Part shown: one piece after another, positions 1 through 8,346 of the stretch
Layout of the letters: each line of letters begins with the position of its first letter
How positions within the stretch are numbered: the first letter of the stretch is position 1
Assembly (NCBI RefSeq): GCF_000719555.1
Contig: NZ_JOGX01000013.1
Location: forward strand, 1-64,000
Source: Streptomyces sp. NRRL F-5727
GTDB lineage: Bacteria; Actinomycetota; Actinomycetes; Streptomycetales; Streptomycetaceae
Reading direction: 5' to 3'
DNA length: 64,000 nt
Notes under the pieces: model-generated
Told to the model about the DNA's origin: nothing
The model's input: only the letters and a program-made list of their open reading frames with translations
Database searches by the model: none
Made by a program: the position numbers and the translations under genes

Positions 1-130
1 GGGTCGGGTCGGGTGGGTCGGGTCGGGTGGGCCGGGTGGGCCGGGCCGGGTCGGCCGGGTCGGGTCGGGTCGGCCGGGCCGGGTCGGCCGGGCCGGGTCG
101 GGTCGGGTGCGCCGCGTCGGGCCGTGTCGG
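1..130. repeat. G-rich degenerate tandem repeat
   Basis: The first 130 bases are built of short repeats of GGGTCG, GGGCCG and GGGTGG type with few interruptions. Closely spaced runs of three Gs on the plus strand could form G-quadruplexes. The reading frame of the downstream oxidoreductase stays open through the repeat, but the translation there (Gly/Arg/Val/Ala repeats) is low complexity and does not look like protein. The repeat starts at the window edge, so its full length is unknown. Confidence 0.7.
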
Positions 131-164
131 GAAGATCCCGGGCCCCGCCCCCGTTAGTAGAAAC

Positions 165-1358
165 GTGAACGATTCGGTGGTGGCAGCGGGTGACGTGGTC
201 GGGACGGGTGCGGAGGCCGTGCGCGCCGTGGACGTCGTGGTCGTGGGGGCCGGGCAGGCGGGGCTCTCCGCCGCCTTCCACCTGCGCCGCGTCGGACTCG
301 AACCGGACCGGGACTTCGTCGTCCTCGACCACGCGCCGCTTCCGGGCGGGGCCTGGCAGTTCCGCTGGCCGTCACTCACCTACGGGAAGGTGCACGGGAT
401 GCACTCCCTGCCGGGCAGGGAGCTGACCGGGGCCGATCCCGCCCGGCCCTCCTCCGAGGTGATCGGCGCCTACTTCGACGCCTACGAGCGGGAGTTCGCC
501 CTGCGCGTGCACCGGCCCGTGGACGTGACCGCCGTGCGGGAGGGCGAGGGAGGGCGGCTGCGGGTGGAGACCTCGGAGGGGGTGTACGCCACCGGGGCGC
601 TGATCAACGCCACCGGCACCTGGGACCGGCCGTTCTGGCCCCGCTACCCCGGCCAGGAGACCTTCCGGGGGCTTCAGCTGCACACCGTGCGGTACCCGGG
701 GCCGGAGGCGTTCGCCGGCCGGCGGGTGATCGTGGTGGGCGGCGGCGCGTCGGCCACCCAGCACCTGCTGGAGATCGCCGAGCACGCCGCCGGAACGACG
801 TGGGTGACCCGGCGCGAGCCGGTCTTCCGCGAGGGCCCCTTCGGCGAGGCCGAGGGCCGCGCGGCCGTCGCGCTGGTCGAGGAGCGGGTACGGCAGGGGC
901 TGCCGCCGCGCAGCGTGGTCTCCGTGACCGGGCTGCCGCTGAACGACGCCATCCGCGCGGGGATCGCCGACGGCGTGCTGGACCGGCAGCCGATGTTCGA
1001 ACGGATCACGCCGACCGGGGCCGTCTGGGCGGACGGCCGCACGGTCGACGCGGACGTGATCCTGTGGGCGACCGGCTTCCGGCCGGCCATCGACCACCTG
1101 GCCCCGCTGCGGCTGCGGGGTCCGGGCGGCGGCATCCAGGTGGAGGGAACCCGCGCCGTCCTGGACGAGCGCGTCCACCTGGTGGGTTACGGCCCCTCGG
1201 CCTCGACGATCGGCGCCAACCGGGCCGGGCGCGCCGCGGTGAACGAGATCCGCCGGCTCCTGGCGCGCCACGAGGAGGAGCGCCGCGAGGAGCAGCTCGG
1301 CGAGGAGCGTGACGCGGAGCGTGACGAGGGGCCGGTACGCGAGCCGGTCACGGTCTGA
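165..1358 (+). CDS. FAD/NAD(P)-dependent flavin oxidoreductase
   Basis: A 397-residue flavoprotein of the flavin monooxygenase / pyridine nucleotide-disulfide oxidoreductase fold. The first Rossmann motif (VVVGAGQAGLSAAFHL) lies near residue 25 and binds FAD; a second (VIVVGGGASATQHLLEIA) in mid-protein binds NAD(P)H; the ATGFRP motif near the C-terminus is typical of this family. Substrate cannot be told. The frame stays open upstream to 27, but that part translates a G-rich repeat, so the GTG at 165 is preferred; a TTAGTAG stretch a few bases before it could be a -10 element, making the message leaderless. The C-terminus is a charged Glu/Arg-rich tail. The 3' end overlaps the convergent small gene by 11 nt. 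Confidence 0.85.
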   Translation: MNDSVVAAGDVVGTGAEAVRAVDVVVVGAGQAGLSAAFHLRRVGLEPDRDFVVLDHAPLPGGAWQFRWPSLTYGKVHGMHSLPGRELTGADPARPSSEVIGAYFDAYEREFALRVHRPVDVTAVREGEGGRLRVETSEGVYATGALINATGTWDRPFWPRYPGQETFRGLQLHTVRYPGPEAFAGRRVIVVGGGASATQHLLEIAEHAAGTTWVTRREPVFREGPFGEAEGRAAVALVEERVRQGLPPRSVVSVTGLPLNDAIRAGIADGVLDRQPMFERITPTGAVWADGRTVDADVILWATGFRPAIDHLAPLRLRGPGGGIQVEGTRAVLDERVHLVGYGPSASTIGANRAGRAAVNEIRRLLARHEEERREEQLGEERDAERDEGPVREPVTV

Positions 1359-1701
1359 GCGAACCGTCGCGCGGCCGCCACTCCCCCCGCGGCGCGTACC
1401 GCGGTCCCGTCTCCGGCACGCACCGCGTCCCCGCCTCCGGCCCGTATCGCAGCCCCTCCTCCCAGGAGACGCCGCTCCGGGCGAGGAGGACCTGGGTGAG
1501 GACGTCGTGCGCGAGGGCGAAATGCCGCTCGTCCGGATGGGTGGTCAGCCGGATCTCGACCCAGGCTTCGTCGAAGGCCGCCCCGGTCATCCGGGCCAGT
1601 CGTCTGGCCTGCCAGGAGGTGATGGGTGACCAGATCCAGCGACGTCGTCTGAGCTGCTTCATGTGCTGCCCAACGAGCCGGACGCGCTCGCGATACCGCA
1701 C
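1348..1701 (-). CDS. hypothetical protein, 117 aa
   Basis: An open frame starting at GTG 1701, just downstream of the MltG-like gene on the same strand. The sequence has balanced composition (for example ARRLARMTGAAFDEAWVEIR and DVLTQVLLARSGVSWEEGL), more protein-like than the opposite-strand frames here. No family is recognised. A purine-rich stretch at the end of the MltG-like gene could serve as ribosome site, and co-transcription with that gene is likely. The C-terminal 30 residues are rich in Pro, Gly and Arg. ATG at the QHMKQL position is an alternative start. Presence of a real gene is only moderately supported. Confidence 0.5.
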   Translation of the reverse strand: MRYRERVRLVGQHMKQLRRRRWIWSPITSWQARRLARMTGAAFDEAWVEIRLTTHPDERHFALAHDVLTQVLLARSGVSWEEGLRYGPEAGTRCVPETGPRYAPRGEWRPRDGSLRP

Positions 1702-1715
1702 AAACCGGTCGATAC

Positions 1716-2582
1716 CTACCCCTCTCGCTGCTGCCTCCGGCGCTCGTTGAACTCGGCCACGTTCGCCTGGTGCTCGGCGTAGTCGGCGGTGAAGCGGGTG
1801 TCGCCGGGGGCCACCGTGACGAAGTAGAGCCAGTCGCCGGACGGCGGGTGGAGGGCGGCGGTCATGGCCTGTTCCCCGGGGTTGCCGATGGGGGTCGGCG
1901 GGAGCCCCTTGCGCGCGTAGGTGTTGTACGGGCTGCCGATCCGGGTGTCGTCGAGGGTGGTGTCGACGGTGCTGCGCCCCAGGGCGTAGTTGAGGGTCGA
2001 GTCCATCTGGAGCGGCATGTCCCGGGCGAGGCGGTTGTGGACGACGCGGGCCACCTTCCCCATGTCGTCGGGGGTGTCCGCCTCGGCCTGGGCGATGCTC
2101 GCGACGATCAGGGCCTGGTGGACGGTGAGGCCCTGGGCGCGGGCGGCCTCGGCGGTGGCCGGGGTGCCGAAGCGGCGGCCGGCGACGCCGACCATGTAGC
2201 GGAGGAGGCCCTCGGCGGTGGTGCCGTCGGGGAGCGGATAGGTGGCGGGGAAGAGGTAGCCCTCCGGGTTGCCGCCGGCCTCGGCCGGCAGGCCGAGCGC
2301 GGCGGCGGGGGCGGTGGCGGCCCTGCGGGTGGTGCCGTCCGGCAGGGCGAGGACGCGGTCCACGGCCTCGTACACCTGGGTGGAGCGCCAGCCCTCGGGG
2401 ACGAGGAGGGTGGGCGGCGCGGGCGGGGCGGCGGGCCTGTCGCGCGGGAGGAGGAGCAGCAGGGGGACGGCGGTCGCGACGGCGAGGGCGAGCAGGGCGC
2501 CGGCGAGGACGGCGAACCGGCCGCGGCGGGTGAGCCGGGGGCGACGGCGGGGTGCGTACGGGGAGGGGGGCCGGTACGGCAT
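1716..2582 (-). CDS. MltG-like endolytic transglycosylase
   Basis: A 288-residue membrane-anchored protein of the MltG/YceG family, which cleaves nascent peptidoglycan strands at the outer face of the membrane. A basic N-terminus (RRRPRLTRRGR) precedes one transmembrane helix at about residues 18-40, followed by a degenerate LysM-like part and the YceG catalytic domain (YLFPATYPL, MGKVARVVHNRL, MDSTLNYALG, SPYNTYARKGLPPTPIGNPG). It is shorter than typical family members and is probably a secondary paralogue. The active-site stretch reads ASIAQAEAD where E. coli has ASIVEKE, so the first Glu is Gln here. Start ATG 2582 places the basic N-terminus directly before the helix; the ribosome site is weak. 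Confidence 0.82.
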   Translation of the reverse strand: MPYRPPSPYAPRRRPRLTRRGRFAVLAGALLALAVATAVPLLLLLPRDRPAAPPAPPTLLVPEGWRSTQVYEAVDRVLALPDGTTRRAATAPAAALGLPAEAGGNPEGYLFPATYPLPDGTTAEGLLRYMVGVAGRRFGTPATAEAARAQGLTVHQALIVASIAQAEADTPDDMGKVARVVHNRLARDMPLQMDSTLNYALGRSTVDTTLDDTRIGSPYNTYARKGLPPTPIGNPGEQAMTAALHPPSGDWLYFVTVAPGDTRFTADYAEHQANVAEFNERRRQQREG

Positions 2583-2633
2583 GGCGGCACCGTAACCCGG
2601 TGGGGCGGGGATTCCGGGGAGCCCGCACACGGC

Positions 2634-2672
2634 GGCGCCGCCGGTCCCCTGGGACGGGGGACCGGCGGCGCC
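2634..2672 (-). terminator. strong hairpin terminator after microprotein
   Basis: A perfect 16-bp inverted repeat (arms 2634-2649 and 2657-2672, 7-nt loop) lies 14 nt past the stop codon of the 19-residue gene and before the MltG-like gene. It would end the microprotein transcript. No U-tract follows, as is common in Streptomyces. Confidence 0.8.
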
Positions 2673-2686
2673 GGGAGCTGCGAGCG

Positions 2687-2746
2687 TCAGACGAGCCAGC
2701 CCAGGAAGTGGACGACGCCGGCGAGCAGGTTGGTGATGACGTTCAT
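2687..2746 (-). CDS. 19-residue hydrophobic microprotein
   Basis: ATG 2746 is preceded by an excellent ribosome site (GAGGAGAAG, 6 nt before the start) and opens a 19-codon frame, MNVITNLLAGVVHFLGWLV, ending in TGA. The peptide is almost entirely hydrophobic with one His and no charged side chain, enough for a single short membrane helix. The gene has its own hairpin terminator immediately downstream and about 120 nt of upstream non-coding DNA, so it looks like a free-standing transcription unit rather than a leader peptide. Function unknown. Longer reading through the same frame upstream has Arg/Cys-rich, unlikely sequence. Confidence 0.65.
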   Translation of the reverse strand: MNVITNLLAGVVHFLGWLV

Positions 2747-2867
2747 GGTGGGACTTCTCCTCGTACAGGTGTTTCGTGGGACAGCGCAGTCGCGGTCTGC
2801 AGCCCGTCGCTTGCGCACCGTAATCATCCGACGCCGTACGGGAGTTGGGCAACGAATCCGAAGACGA

Positions 2868-4703
2868 TCACACGTTCGTGGGAACAACCGCTCCCACGTT
2901 CGCCTGTTCGTCCCGGCGGACCAGGGCGGCGTACGCGCCGTCCGCGGCCATCAGCTCCTCATGGGTGCCGCTCTCCGCGATCCGGCCCGCCTCCAGGACG
3001 ACGATCCGGTCGGCGTCGCGGACGGTGGAGAGGCGGTGGGCGATGGTGATCGTCGTGCGCCCGGCGGACAGGGCGTCGATGGCCTGCTGGACCGCGTGCT
3101 CGGTGCGGGTGTCGAGGGCGCTGGTCGCCTCGTCGAGGATGAGCACCGGCGGGTCGCGCAGGATCGTGCGGGCGATGGCCAGGCGCTGCTTCTCGCCGCC
3201 GGAGAAGCGGTAGCCCCGCTCGCCGACCAGGGTGTCGTAGCCGTCGGGCAGCGAGGCGATGTGGTCGTGGATCTGGGCGGCCCGGGCGGCGGCCTCGATC
3301 TCCGCGTCGGTGGCGTCGGGCCGGGCGAAGCGCAGGTTGTCCGCGACGGAGGCGTGGAAGAGGTACGTCTCCTGGGAGACGACGCCGATCGCGCCGGCGA
3401 GGGTGTCGAAGCCGAGGTCGCGGACGTCGACGCCGTCCAGCGTGACCCGGCCCTCGGTCACGTCGTAGAGCCGCGGCACCAGATAGCTGAGCGTGGACTT
3501 GCCGGAGCCGGTGGGGCCGACGACGGCGAGGCTGCCCCCGGCGGGCACCGTGAGGTCGATGCAGTCGAGCGTGGGGCGGTCGGCGCGCTCGGGGTCGTAG
3601 TGGAAGCGGACCTTCTCGAAGCCGATCTCGCCGCGGACCGCGCCGATGCGGACGGGCTCCTCGGGCTCGGTGATGTCCACCGGGAGGTCGAGGTACTCGA
3701 AGATGCGCTGGAAGAGCGCGAGCGAGGTCTGGATCTGGACGCCGGTGGAGAGCAGGCTCACGGTGGGCCGGAAGAGGCCCTGCTGGAGCGAGACGAAGGC
3801 GACCAGGGTGCCGAGCGATATCGCGGCGCCGCCGGCCTGCACGGCGAAGCCGGCCGCCCAGTACAGCAGGGCGGGCATGGCGGCCATGACGATCCCGATG
3901 ACGGACATCCGCCAGCGTCCGGCCATGGAGGAGCGCACTTCGAGGTCGACGAGGCGCTCGGACTCCCGGGCGAAGGACTCGGTGAGCGAGTCGGCGCTGC
4001 CCATGGTGCGGCCGAGCAGGATGCCGCTGACGGAGAGCGACTCGGTGACGGTCGCCGCCATGGCGGCCATCTGCTTCTGCCGCTGGGTGGTGATCCGCTT
4101 CCGCTCGTCGCCGACCCGCCGGCTGATCCACACGAAGACCGGGAGCAGCAGGAGGGAGAAGACGGTGAGCCGCCAGTCGAGGGCGAGCATCGCGACCACG
4201 GTGGCGACGACCGCGGTGAGGTTGGAGACCAGCGACGTCGCCGTGGAGGTGACGGTGGCCTGCATGCCGCCGATGTCGTTGGCGATCCGGGACTGGACCT
4301 CTCCGGTCCTGGTCCGGGTGAAGAAGGCCAGCGGCATCCGCTGGAGCCGGCCGTAGACGGCCGTGCGCAGGTCGTGCATGACGCGCTGGCCGACCGTGGT
4401 GGAGATCAGCGTCTGGAGCACGCCGAAGACACCGGTCAGCACGGCGGTGGCGATCATGCCGAGGGCGAGCAGGCTGAGCAGCCCGGTGCGCCCCTCGGGG
4501 ATCGCGGTGTCGAGGATCTCCTTGAGGAGGAACGGGGAGGCGACCGACACCAGCGAGGCGGCGGCGACCAGCAGGCCGACGAGCGCGAGGCGAGCGCGGT
4601 AGGGACGGAAGAGGCCGAGGATGCGCCGCAGCTGGGCGGGCTCCTTCGGCTGCGCGGGATCGCGCGGCGGGGGTGTCCAGGAGGACTCGTCGTGGGGGCG
4701 CAT
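2868..4703 (-). CDS. ABC exporter, fused permease and ATPase
   Basis: A 611-residue half-transporter: six-helix type I exporter membrane domain (residues ~35-330), then a nucleotide-binding domain with Walker A GPTGSGKST, signature FSGGEKQRLAIART, Walker B VLILDEATSALD and H-loop IAHRLST, all intact. It probably works as a homodimer exporting a drug-like or lipid substrate. Start ATG 4703 has GAAGGAG just upstream; the frame extends to an ATG at 4781 but the added residues look non-coding. The gene is divergent from a MarR-family regulator, a usual arrangement for a substrate-inducible efflux pump. Confidence 0.93.
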   Translation of the reverse strand: MRPHDESSWTPPPRDPAQPKEPAQLRRILGLFRPYRARLALVGLLVAAASLVSVASPFLLKEILDTAIPEGRTGLLSLLALGMIATAVLTGVFGVLQTLISTTVGQRVMHDLRTAVYGRLQRMPLAFFTRTRTGEVQSRIANDIGGMQATVTSTATSLVSNLTAVVATVVAMLALDWRLTVFSLLLLPVFVWISRRVGDERKRITTQRQKQMAAMAATVTESLSVSGILLGRTMGSADSLTESFARESERLVDLEVRSSMAGRWRMSVIGIVMAAMPALLYWAAGFAVQAGGAAISLGTLVAFVSLQQGLFRPTVSLLSTGVQIQTSLALFQRIFEYLDLPVDITEPEEPVRIGAVRGEIGFEKVRFHYDPERADRPTLDCIDLTVPAGGSLAVVGPTGSGKSTLSYLVPRLYDVTEGRVTLDGVDVRDLGFDTLAGAIGVVSQETYLFHASVADNLRFARPDATDAEIEAAARAAQIHDHIASLPDGYDTLVGERGYRFSGGEKQRLAIARTILRDPPVLILDEATSALDTRTEHAVQQAIDALSAGRTTITIAHRLSTVRDADRIVVLEAGRIAESGTHEELMAADGAYAALVRRDEQANVGAVVPTNV

Positions 4704-4801
4704 GGGCTCCTTCGGGGGTTCGCGTACACGAGGATGCGCTTCGGACTGTAGCTCACTCTTACCTATGTTCACAATGAGCATGGTCCTGATATCGTTCCCG
4801 C
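4704..4801. promoter_or_regulatory. divergent promoter region, ABC exporter / MarR
   Basis: A 98-nt region between two divergent starts. Its middle (about 4750-4795) is noticeably AT-richer than the surroundings, with a TGTTCACAA stretch and a GATATCGT stretch that could be -10 material for the regulator, whose ATG then has almost no leader. The MarR protein would be expected to bind here. No clean palindrome was found. Confidence 0.45.
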
Positions 4802-5263
4802 ATGACCTCCCCTGCCCTGTCCGCCCCCGACCCCGACGGGCTCCTCGCCGAGCAGCTGCTCCGGCTCACCCGCCGGCTCCACCGCATCCAGAAGCGCCAC
4901 CTGGAGCCGGTCGGCATCACCCCGGCCCAGTCCCGGCTGCTGCGCGTGGTCGCGCACTACGGCGACACCCCGCCCCGGATGGCCGACCTCGCCGCCCGCC
5001 TCGAGGTGGTGCCCCGCGCGGTGACCAGCCTGGTCGACGGCCTGGAGGCGGCCGGGCGGGTGCGCAGGGTGCCCGATCCGGCCAGCCGCCGGGTGATCCG
5101 GATCGAGCTCACCGACGAGGGCCGCGCCACGCTGCGGGAGCTGCGCAGCGCGCGCCGGGCGGCCGCAGAGGACATCCTGGCTCCATTGACCGTCGAACAG
5201 CGCGAGGTGCTGGGAGGTCTGCTGACCGCCCTGGCCGGGCCCGTCCCGGAGAGCGGCTGCTGA
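4802..5263 (+). CDS. MarR-family transcriptional regulator
   Basis: 153 residues with the MarR winged-helix arrangement: N-terminal dimerisation helix, recognition region (MADLAARLEVVPRAVTSLVDGLEAAGRVRR, residues ~60-90), the wing (PDPASRRVIRIELTDEG), and a C-terminal helix pair. MarR proteins usually repress their own gene and a neighbouring efflux gene until a ligand releases them; the divergent ABC exporter is the obvious target. No ribosome site precedes ATG 4802, so translation is probably leaderless. It ends 34 nt before the FAD/Fe-S oxidase gene, which may be read through. Confidence 0.9.
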   Translation: MTSPALSAPDPDGLLAEQLLRLTRRLHRIQKRHLEPVGITPAQSRLLRVVAHYGDTPPRMADLAARLEVVPRAVTSLVDGLEAAGRVRRVPDPASRRVIRIELTDEGRATLRELRSARRAAAEDILAPLTVEQREVLGGLLTALAGPVPESGC

Positions 5264-5297
5264 CGCCGCCGGCGCCCGCGCCGAGGGGAGCCGTGCC

Positions 5298-8222
5298 ATG
5301 CCGCTGCTGGAACCGAACCCGCGGGCCCTCCGCCCGGGCCGGAAGCGGACCCCGGCTCCGGACCGGGTCCCGGACCTCCAGGCGCGGGGCACCCCGCGGC
5401 GGCTGCGCGAGGACCTCGCGGCGCTGATCGGGCCGGAGAAGGTGCTCTCGCGCGTCTCCGACCTGGTGGCGTACGCCTCCGACGCCAGCCCGTACCGGTT
5501 CCTGCCGCAGGTGGTGGTCGTCGCGGAGGACGTCGACGACATCTCGGCCGTGCTGTCCTACGCCCACGGCAAGGGCCGCGAGGTGGTCTTCCGGGCCGCC
5601 GGGACCAGTCTCAACGGCCAGGCGCAGGGCGAGGACATCCTCGTCGACGTCCGCCGCCACTGGGCCGGCGTCGAGGTCCTGGACGGCGGAGCCCGGGCCC
5701 GCATCCGCCCCGGCACCACCGTCGTCCGGGCCAACGCGGCCCTCGCCCCGTACGGCCGGGTGCTCGGCCCCGACCCGGCCAGCGCGGTCGCCTGCACCCT
5801 CGGCGGGGTCGTCGCCAACAACGCCTCCGGCATGACCGCGGGGACCACCCGGAACGCGTACCGGACCGTCTCGTCGCTGACCTTCGTCCTGCCGAGCGGC
5901 ACCGTCGTCGACACCGCCGACCCGGCCGCCGACGAGGAGCTGGCCCGCGCCGAGCCCCGGCTCTGCGCGGGGCTGCTCGCCCTCAAGGCCGAGATCGAGG
6001 CCGACCCGGAGCTCACGGCCCGGATCCGCGCCAAGTACGAGATCAAGAACACCAACGGCTACCGGCTCGACGCCTTCCTCGACGGCGCCTCCCCGGTGCA
6101 GATCCTGCGCGGTCTGATGGTCGGCTCCGAGGGCACCCTCGGCTTCCTCTCCGAGATCGTCTTCGACACCCTCCCGCTCGACCGGCTCGTCTCCACGGCC
6201 CTGCTCTTCTTCCCCTCCCTGCCCGCCGCCGCGGCGGCCGTCCCCCGCTTCAACCAGGCGGGGGCGCTCGCCGTCGAGCTGATGGACGGCAACACCCTGC
6301 GGGCCTCGGTGAGCGTGCCCGGCGTCCCGGCCGACTGGGCGGAGCTGCCCAAGGACACCACGGCCCTGCTCGTCGAGTTCCGGGCCCCGGACGAGCCCGC
6401 GCTCGCCGCGTACGAGCGGGCGGCCGGCGAGGTCCTGGCCGGACTCGACCTGGTCGCCCCGGTCCCGTCGGCCGTCAACGCCTTCACCCGGGACGCCGCC
6501 GTCATCGGCCGCCACTGGAAGGCCCGCAAGGCGTTCGTGACCGCCGTCGGCGGCTCCCGCCCCTCCGGTACGACCCTGATCACCGAGGACTTCGCGGTGC
6601 CCCCGCCCCGGCTCGCCGAGGCGTGCGCCGAACTGCTCGACCTGCAGGCCCGGCACGGCTTCGACGCGGCCGTCGCCGGCCACGCCGCCCACGGCAACCT
6701 GCACTTCCTCCTCGCCTTCGACGCCGCCGACCCGACCGACGTGGAGCGGTACGCCTCCTTCATGGACGACTTCTGCAAGCTCACCGTCGAACGCTTCGAC
6801 GGCTCCCTGAAGGCCGAGCACGCCACCGGACGCAACATCGCGCCCTTCCTGGAGCTGGAGTGGGGCCCGAAGGCGACCGACCTCATGTGGCGGACCAAGG
6901 AGCTCATCGACCCGGACGGGGTGCTGGCCCCCCGGATCGTCCTCGACCGGGACCCCCAGGCCCATCTGCGCGGCCTGAAGACCATCCCGACGGTCGAGCG
7001 GACCGCCGACCCGTGCATCGAGTGCGGCTTCTGCGAACCGACCTGCCCCAGCCACGACCTGACGACCACCCCGCGCCAGCGGATCGTGCTGCGCCGGGAG
7101 ATGCTGCGGCAGGCCGACGGCTCCCCCGTCGAACAGCGGCTCCTGGAGGCGTACGGCTACGACGCCGTCGACACCTGCGCCGGGGACTCCACCTGTCGGC
7201 TGGCCTGCCCCGTCGGCATCGACACCGGCGCGCTGATGAAGGACTTCCGGCACGCCCGGCACTCCCCCCGCGAGGAGCGGATCGCCGCCCTCGCCGCCCG
7301 GCGCTTCCGCGCGGTGGAGAGCTCCGCGCGGCTCGCCGTGGCCGCCGCCGACCGGATGGGCGACGGCTTCCTGGAGCGGGTGACCGGCCTCGCCCGCAAG
7401 GCGGTCCGGCCCGACCTCGTACCGGAGTGGCTGCCCGAGATCCCGGGCGCGGCGGCCCGCCGGCTGCCCCGCACCCACCGCCCGGCGGCCACCGCCGTCT
7501 ACTACCCGGCCTGCGTCAACCGCGTCTTCGGCAACCCCGACGGCGTCGAGGGCCCCTCCCTGCCCGAGGCCGTCGTCACGGTCTCGGCCCGGGCGGGCCG
7601 GCCCGTGTGGATCCCCGACGACGTCGCCGGCACCTGCTGCGCCACCATCTGGCACTCCAAGGGGTACGAGGCGGGCAACGAGGTGATGGCCAACCGGATC
7701 GTCGAGGCCGCCTGGGGCTGGACCGCGGGCGGCCGCCTCCCGCTGGTCGTGGACGCCTCCTCGTGCACCCTCGGCATCGCCCACGAGGTCGTCCCCCACC
7801 TCACCGACGACAACCGCGCGCTGCACGCCGAACTGACCGTCGTGGACTCCCTGGTGTGGGCCGCCGACGAACTCCTCCCCCTGCTCGACGCCCGCCGCAG
7901 GGTCGACTCGGCGGTGGTGCACCCCACCTGCTCGATGCGGCACCTCGGCGACGCGGACAAGCTCACCGAGATCGCGGAGTTCTGCGCCGAGGAGGTCGTC
8001 GTGCCGGTCGACGCCGGCTGCTGCGCCTTCGCCGGCGACCGGGGCATGCTCCACCCCGAACTGACCGCCTCGGCCACCGCCCGCGAGGCCGCGGAGGTCA
8101 CCGCCCGCCCCTTCGACGCCCACCTCTCCGCCAACCGGATGTGCGAGATCGGCATGGACCGCGCCACCGGCCGCCGCTACGTCTCCGCGCTGCTCGCCCT
8201 GGAACGGGCCACCCGTCCCTGA
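5298..8222 (+). CDS. FAD-linked oxidase fused to Fe-S/CCG subunit (D-lactate/glycolate dehydrogenase type)
   Basis: A 974-residue fusion of a GlcD-like flavoprotein and a GlcF-like iron-sulfur protein. Residues ~50-290 form the PCMH-type FAD domain (AGTSLNGQAQGEDILVDV, GVVANNASGM); ~300-560 the FAD-oxidase C domain; then two 4Fe-4S sites with cysteines at 573, 576, 579, 583 and at 627, 633, 637; then two cysteine-rich CCG domains (AGTCCATIWHSKG, DAGCCAFAGDRGM). Such proteins oxidise D-lactate or another 2-hydroxy acid and pass electrons to the membrane quinone pool. Substrate is inferred from the family only. Start ATG 5298 has GAGGGGAGCC upstream. Confidence 0.9.
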   Translation: MPLLEPNPRALRPGRKRTPAPDRVPDLQARGTPRRLREDLAALIGPEKVLSRVSDLVAYASDASPYRFLPQVVVVAEDVDDISAVLSYAHGKGREVVFRAAGTSLNGQAQGEDILVDVRRHWAGVEVLDGGARARIRPGTTVVRANAALAPYGRVLGPDPASAVACTLGGVVANNASGMTAGTTRNAYRTVSSLTFVLPSGTVVDTADPAADEELARAEPRLCAGLLALKAEIEADPELTARIRAKYEIKNTNGYRLDAFLDGASPVQILRGLMVGSEGTLGFLSEIVFDTLPLDRLVSTALLFFPSLPAAAAAVPRFNQAGALAVELMDGNTLRASVSVPGVPADWAELPKDTTALLVEFRAPDEPALAAYERAAGEVLAGLDLVAPVPSAVNAFTRDAAVIGRHWKARKAFVTAVGGSRPSGTTLITEDFAVPPPRLAEACAELLDLQARHGFDAAVAGHAAHGNLHFLLAFDAADPTDVERYASFMDDFCKLTVERFDGSLKAEHATGRNIAPFLELEWGPKATDLMWRTKELIDPDGVLAPRIVLDRDPQAHLRGLKTIPTVERTADPCIECGFCEPTCPSHDLTTTPRQRIVLRREMLRQADGSPVEQRLLEAYGYDAVDTCAGDSTCRLACPVGIDTGALMKDFRHARHSPREERIAALAARRFRAVESSARLAVAAADRMGDGFLERVTGLARKAVRPDLVPEWLPEIPGAAARRLPRTHRPAATAVYYPACVNRVFGNPDGVEGPSLPEAVVTVSARAGRPVWIPDDVAGTCCATIWHSKGYEAGNEVMANRIVEAAWGWTAGGRLPLVVDASSCTLGIAHEVVPHLTDDNRALHAELTVVDSLVWAADELLPLLDARRRVDSAVVHPTCSMRHLGDADKLTEIAEFCAEEVVVPVDAGCCAFAGDRGMLHPELTASATAREAAEVTARPFDAHLSANRMCEIGMDRATGRRYVSALLALERATRP

Positions 8223-8252
8223 CCGCCGCAGCTGTCCGGAAACCGCTCCCCC

Positions 8253-8273
8253 CGGCGGGTGAACCGCCCGCCG
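8253..8273 (+). terminator. possible hairpin after oxidase gene
   Basis: A 7-bp GC-only inverted repeat (arms 8253-8259 and 8267-8273, 7-nt loop) lies 30 nt past the oxidase stop and before the next ABC gene. It could be a weak terminator. Confidence 0.4.
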
Positions 8274-8346
8274 GCCGGTGCTCCGCGGACCAGGCTGGGT
8301 AACACCTCCCCTTCCGTGTCGTCACTCGGACGGGGGACACACCACC

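Noticed and set aside
2877..2898. 7-bp inverted repeat at the end of the ABC exporter gene
   Set aside because: It lies inside the coding end before the stop codon is cleared; not convincing as a terminator.
1770..4751. 993-residue plus-strand open frame over the MltG-like and ABC genes
   Set aside because: Gly/Ala/Arg-rich low-complexity translation antisense to clear genes; typical high-GC shadow frame.
5109..8123. 1004-residue minus-strand frame over the FAD/Fe-S oxidase
   Set aside because: Antisense to a gene with full cofactor motifs; composition is Gly/Ala/Val/Arg-rich with no domain.
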